Below are positions 63,479 through 64,000 of a DNA stretch of 64,000 nucleotides, in pieces. The notes under the pieces were generated by a model, which had not been told where the DNA came from, made no database searches, and saw only the letters and a program-made list of their open reading frames with translations. The position numbers were made by a program, and so were the translations under genes. Source of the stretch: Indibacter alkaliphilus LW1 (GTDB taxonomy: Bacteria; Bacteroidota; Bacteroidia; Cytophagales; Cyclobacteriaceae). The DNA lies in assembly GCF_000295935.2 (NCBI RefSeq), contig NZ_ALWO02000052.1:124001-188000 (forward strand), in the 5' to 3' direction. The first letter of the stretch is position 1. Each line of letters opens with the position of its first letter.

Positions 63479-64000
63479 TACAAGACTACAAATTTACCGG
63501 AAACTCTTTCTATGCCTTCTTTGTCAGTAACAAACACCAAATATACTCCAGGCTTGACCCTTCCTCCTTGCAACTCCCGAAGGTTCCATATCACTTTACC
63601 ACCTTGTACTTGTGATGAAAACACTACTCTTCCTGCCGAAGAAGTGATCTTTATTTTGGCAAAATCAATCAAACCCTCTATACTCAAAACACCATTAAAA
63701 TCAGGCCTTACCGGATTTGGAAAAATCTTTAAAGATTCCAAGCCTGGAGCGCTTTTTATGCTCGATCCTCTGTAGGAAAAAGCGGCATGCTCTTGTACAA
63801 TCAACAGCTCACCGGAAACAGGGTCCAGATTCAAGTTCGAAATATTATTTGAAATTAAGGGACTGTTTGCCTGGTTGAAATGCTCTAGCAGTTCATTTCC
63901 AAATTCAGAAAACCTCCAAATTCCATCTCTTACAGTTCCAAACCATTTACTTTGATCTGGCGCTACTAGGATTTGCCTGACATTGACTCCTGAAAACAAA
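63478..64000 (-). CDS. porZ: PorZ-like T9SS protein, C-terminal part (5' end outside window)
   Basis: At least 173 aa of the C-terminus of a propeller protein, cut by the window edge. The visible part has two propeller-blade motifs (APDQSKWFGTVRDGIWRF, ANSPLISNNISNLNLDP) and then a C-terminal domain, KIFPNPVRPDFNGVLSIEGL and then GKVIWNLRELQGGRVKPGVYLVFV. This PNPVRPDF and GGKVIW pattern is what I know from PorZ, the T9SS attachment-complex protein that delivers lipopolysaccharide for cargo anchoring. The function follows from family resemblance only. It overlaps recO by one base. Confidence 0.68.
   Translation of the reverse strand, partial: LFSGVNVRQILVAPDQSKWFGTVRDGIWRFSEFGNELLEHFNQANSPLISNNISNLNLDPVSGELLIVQEHAAFSYRGSSIKSAPGLESLKIFPNPVRPDFNGVLSIEGLIDFAKIKITSSAGRVVFSSQVQGGKVIWNLRELQGGRVKPGVYLVFVTDKEGIERVSGKFVVL

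Overview
The window is AT-rich bacterial chromosome from a member of the phylum Bacteroidota, most likely order Cytophagales, family Cyclobacteriaceae (an Algoriphagus/Belliella-like organism). The evidence is the density of type IX secretion (T9SS) genes (PorP/SprF-like proteins, type A and type B sorting domains, a PorZ-like fragment), an OMP_b-brl-type receptor, several TAnnTTTG promoter elements, the near absence of Shine-Dalgarno sequences, and a Rho factor with a long Lys/Glu/Pro-rich insertion. This placement is inferred from protein character; no marker-gene comparison was possible. I see no rRNA, tRNA, CRISPR array, insertion sequence or prophage.

Layout. 1-3102: a type III polyketide synthase (cut by the window edge), a UbiA prenyltransferase and an FAD oxidoreductase, which look like a small lipid/quinone-type biosynthetic locus. 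3320-6856: a Fur-family regulator, small membrane proteins, a fasciclin protein, rlmH and a transglutaminase-like exported protein. 6859-10504: a two-component system translationally coupled to a sialidase-fold lipoprotein. 10736-11968: lysA. 12370-16800: first T9SS module, a miniature SprB-like adhesin flanked by two PorP/SprF paralogues. 16893-26797: an iron-sulfur photolyase, an S58 peptidase, a complete RND efflux operon and an aldehyde dehydrogenase. 26930-27068: a 41-codon small ORF whose stop codon lies in the loop of a strong terminator.

27298-34085: second T9SS module, a large type B adhesin, a third PorP/SprF protein and a PorE-like protein with two OmpA domains. 34158-43996: an M23 peptidase with an unusual zinc motif, aspS, a TonB-receptor-like barrel, a BioF-like aminotransferase, a beta-lactamase-fold lipoprotein and a HisA homologue lacking a catalytic Asp. 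44174-49307: exported proteins on the minus strand (YCF48 propeller, Tat-type TIM barrel, Gfo/Idh oxidoreductase, FGE-fold protein, DUF3365 cytochrome). 49483-52290: a large YCF48-repeat T9SS cargo. 52492-64000: a Met/Cys-metabolism PLP enzyme, prfA, a Kazal-domain lipoprotein, acylphosphatase, an AAA/VWA chelatase-like pair, a T9SS cargo, rho, recO and the C-terminal end of a PorZ-like protein.

The main theme is the cell surface: at least five T9SS cargo proteins with recognisable C-terminal sorting domains, and three PorP/SprF proteins that probably act in their export or anchoring. The most interesting signals are the type III PKS/UbiA/FAD locus, the HisA homologue with Trp at the usual Asp position, the HxC zinc motif in the M23 peptidase, the terminator-coupled 41-aa ORF, and the two adhesin/PorP modules.
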